Shown: positions 62,860-64,000 of the stretch, piece after piece
How the letters are laid out: each line of letters opens with the position of its first letter
How positions within the stretch are numbered: position 1 is the first letter of the stretch
Origin: JBPOIC01 sp052034865
GTDB taxonomy: Bacteria; UBA10199; JADFYH01
Reading direction: 5' to 3'
Assembly (NCBI GenBank): GCA_052034865.1
Contig: JBPOIC010000001.1
Coordinates: 1 to 64,000 of the forward strand
DNA: 64,000 nucleotides
Position numbers and translations under genes: made by a program
Notes under the pieces: model-generated
Told to the model about the DNA's origin: nothing
The model's input: only the letters and a program-made list of their open reading frames with translations
Databases searched by the model: none

Positions 62860-63417
62860 ATGAGAGCACGTTTCTGGATTTTTCTGATTTTAATTACGGG
62901 ATGGGTGACAGGGCTCTGGTTGTATACGAACAGAAACTCTCGTCACTCATTGCCTGAGCCTGTTCATGAGATGAAGATGGCTCAGGATTTTCGCCTTCAA
63001 AATCAGAAACGCGAGTGGGTCTCGCTGAGTGGTTTTCGGGGAAAGGTGGTTTTGCTGAATTTCTGGTCCACCACCTGTCCTCCCTGTGTTTCTGAGATGG
63101 ATGGATTGAATAAACTCGCTCAACATTATGATGGAAAAGATTTTGTGATCCTGGGAGTCAGTTTGGATAGTGGGGGATGGAGAGTCGTCGAATCGTTTCT
63201 TAAAAAAAATCCGATTCAGTTTCCAATCCTGCTGGATGAAAACTTCCATGTTTCAGATAGCTATGAAATTTTTCGAGTTCCTGCGACCCTTGTGATTGAT
63301 CCTCAAGGTCAAATGCTTGAAAGGATCGAAGGAGCGCGAGACTGGATGGAGCCATCGGTGATTCAAAAAATCGATCGTCTTCTTGCTTCCAAAAACACTG
63401 AAACCACAAAGTCCTAA
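62860..63417 (+). CDS. TlpA-like thioredoxin, membrane-anchored
   Basis: Encodes 185 residues from the ATG at 62860; a longer frame from 62833 would overlap the preceding gene. An N-terminal membrane anchor (FWIFLILITGWVTGLWLYTN) leads to a periplasmic thioredoxin fold: DFRLQNQKREWVSLSGFRGKVVLLNFWSTTCPPCVSEMDGLN (CPPC active site), VILGVSLDSGGWRVVESFLKK, YEIFRVPATLVIDPQGQ. It is likely a thiol-disulfide oxidoreductase serving cytochrome or envelope protein maturation. Confidence 0.85.
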   Translation: MRARFWIFLILITGWVTGLWLYTNRNSRHSLPEPVHEMKMAQDFRLQNQKREWVSLSGFRGKVVLLNFWSTTCPPCVSEMDGLNKLAQHYDGKDFVILGVSLDSGGWRVVESFLKKNPIQFPILLDENFHVSDSYEIFRVPATLVIDPQGQMLERIEGARDWMEPSVIQKIDRLLASKNTETTKS

Positions 63418-63499
63418 TATCAGGATGACACACATCCTACATAGACCTTGTGACAAAGGAGTGGATGTCTATCCTTCCAAAAAACTTAGCAAGGTGCGA

Positions 63500-63856
63500 T
63501 TAGCTTTTCTTAACGATTTTATTTTTCGAATCCACCAAAACCACTTTGGGTTTATATTTGGGGGCTTTCTGGGGGCTTAAAGCAATAAAAGAAGTGATGA
63601 TAATGATATCATCTTTCTTGGCCAGGTGAGCCGCGGCTCCGTTGATACAGATGGTTCCTGAGCCTTTGGGAGCGCGGAGTGTGTAGGTTTCAAAACGATT
63701 GCCATTCGTGACATTCCACACATGAACTTTTTCGTTCGGAAGAATGCCCGAGGCCTTCAAAAGGTTATCATCGATAGAGATGCTTCCCTCGTAGTGTAGA
63801 TTGGCATCTGTCACCGTGGCGCGGTGAATCTTTGCTTTTAAAAGGGTGATGTACAT
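63500..63856 (-). CDS. panD: Aspartate 1-decarboxylase
   Basis: Encodes 118 residues from the ATG before MYITLLKAKIHRATVTDA; the longer open frame adds a non-family leader. The self-cleavage site G-S is in LHYEGSISIDDNLL, with conserved LPNEKVHVWNVTNGNRFETYTL and GTICINGAAAHLA. Cleavage makes a pyruvoyl group for decarboxylation of aspartate to beta-alanine, needed for pantothenate and CoA. Convergent with the TlpA-like gene. Confidence 0.92.
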   Translation of the reverse strand: MYITLLKAKIHRATVTDANLHYEGSISIDDNLLKASGILPNEKVHVWNVTNGNRFETYTLRAPKGSGTICINGAAAHLAKKDDIIIITSFIALSPQKAPKYKPKVVLVDSKNKIVKKS

Positions 63857-64000
63857 GAATTCGCGATAGTTATCCGATGGAATTTCGGGTGTCAAGGACG
63901 TTGCCTTTCTCATGGTTGAGCGACGGTAAAAGCTTAAGTGGCGCGCCTGAGCGGGAAACGAAATTGGCAGGAGAGCGCTTGACTCCGAACTTCTTCTTAA

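Overview
The window reads as chromosome of a Gram-negative bacterium of moderate GC content. Lipoprotein signal peptides, Lgt, a FadE-type acyl-CoA dehydrogenase, a type-B succinate dehydrogenase (diheme cytochrome b + flavoprotein + iron-sulfur subunit), a split methylmalonyl-CoA mutase and lysine-5,6-aminomutase-like genes fit best with a deltaproteobacterial-grade lineage (Myxococcota/Bdellovibrionota/UBA10199-like). That placement is inference from gene content. There is no rRNA operon; three tRNA genes are present (Leu-UAA, Cys-GCA, Leu-CAA). No CRISPR array, integrase or intact insertion sequence was seen.

Layout. 0-7.1 kb: an AT-rich accessory block with a propeller-like exported protein, a frameshifted DUF1016 nuclease remnant, several small exported or lipoprotein genes, a stand-alone AAA ATPase resembling anti-phage ATPases, and an XRE regulator. 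7.1-9.1 kb: a WYL regulator, a repeat-rich intergenic region and glutaredoxin. 9.2-15.2 kb: rmuC, a PEP synthase/PPDK regulatory kinase-phosphorylase, a kamD/kamE-like pair whose cobalamin site is lost, and a diacylglycerol-kinase-family protein. 15.3-23.0 kb: mostly housekeeping (family-4 uracil-DNA glycosylase lacking three of its four cluster cysteines, zinc phospholipase C family, class II aldolase, aspartate aminotransferase, coaD, rsmD, hpt, two tRNAs).

23.2-29.9 kb: a regulatory and envelope-stress island with two DUF883/YqjD-type membrane proteins, a degenerate mannose-1-phosphate guanylyltransferase, a NarL-type response regulator, a hybrid histidine kinase with two H-boxes, a CarH-type B12 photoreceptor-like repressor and a YqjE/holin-X-type membrane protein. 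Nested inverted repeats sit on the promoter of the first gene. 30.2-36.9 kb: surface-polymer or polar-lipid genes (radical SAM, nucleotidyltransferase-CDP-alcohol phosphotransferase fusion, flippase, GT2, GT4).

37-51 kb: methylmalonyl-CoA mutase subunits, htpX, typA, a PPOX/radical-SAM pair, uvrA, lgt and small lipoproteins. 52-63.9 kb: fadE with a FadR-like operator, coaX, a TCA block (icd, mdh, sdhCAB), a TlpA-like thioredoxin and panD. FadE, methylmalonyl-CoA mutase and the TCA genes together suggest fatty-acid and odd-chain or branched-chain oxidation feeding respiration.

The most unusual items are the cobalamin-site-less aminomutase pair with an RG/RS-rich tail, the iron-sulfur-depleted UDG, and the CarH/two-component/DUF883 island with its palindromic operator candidate.
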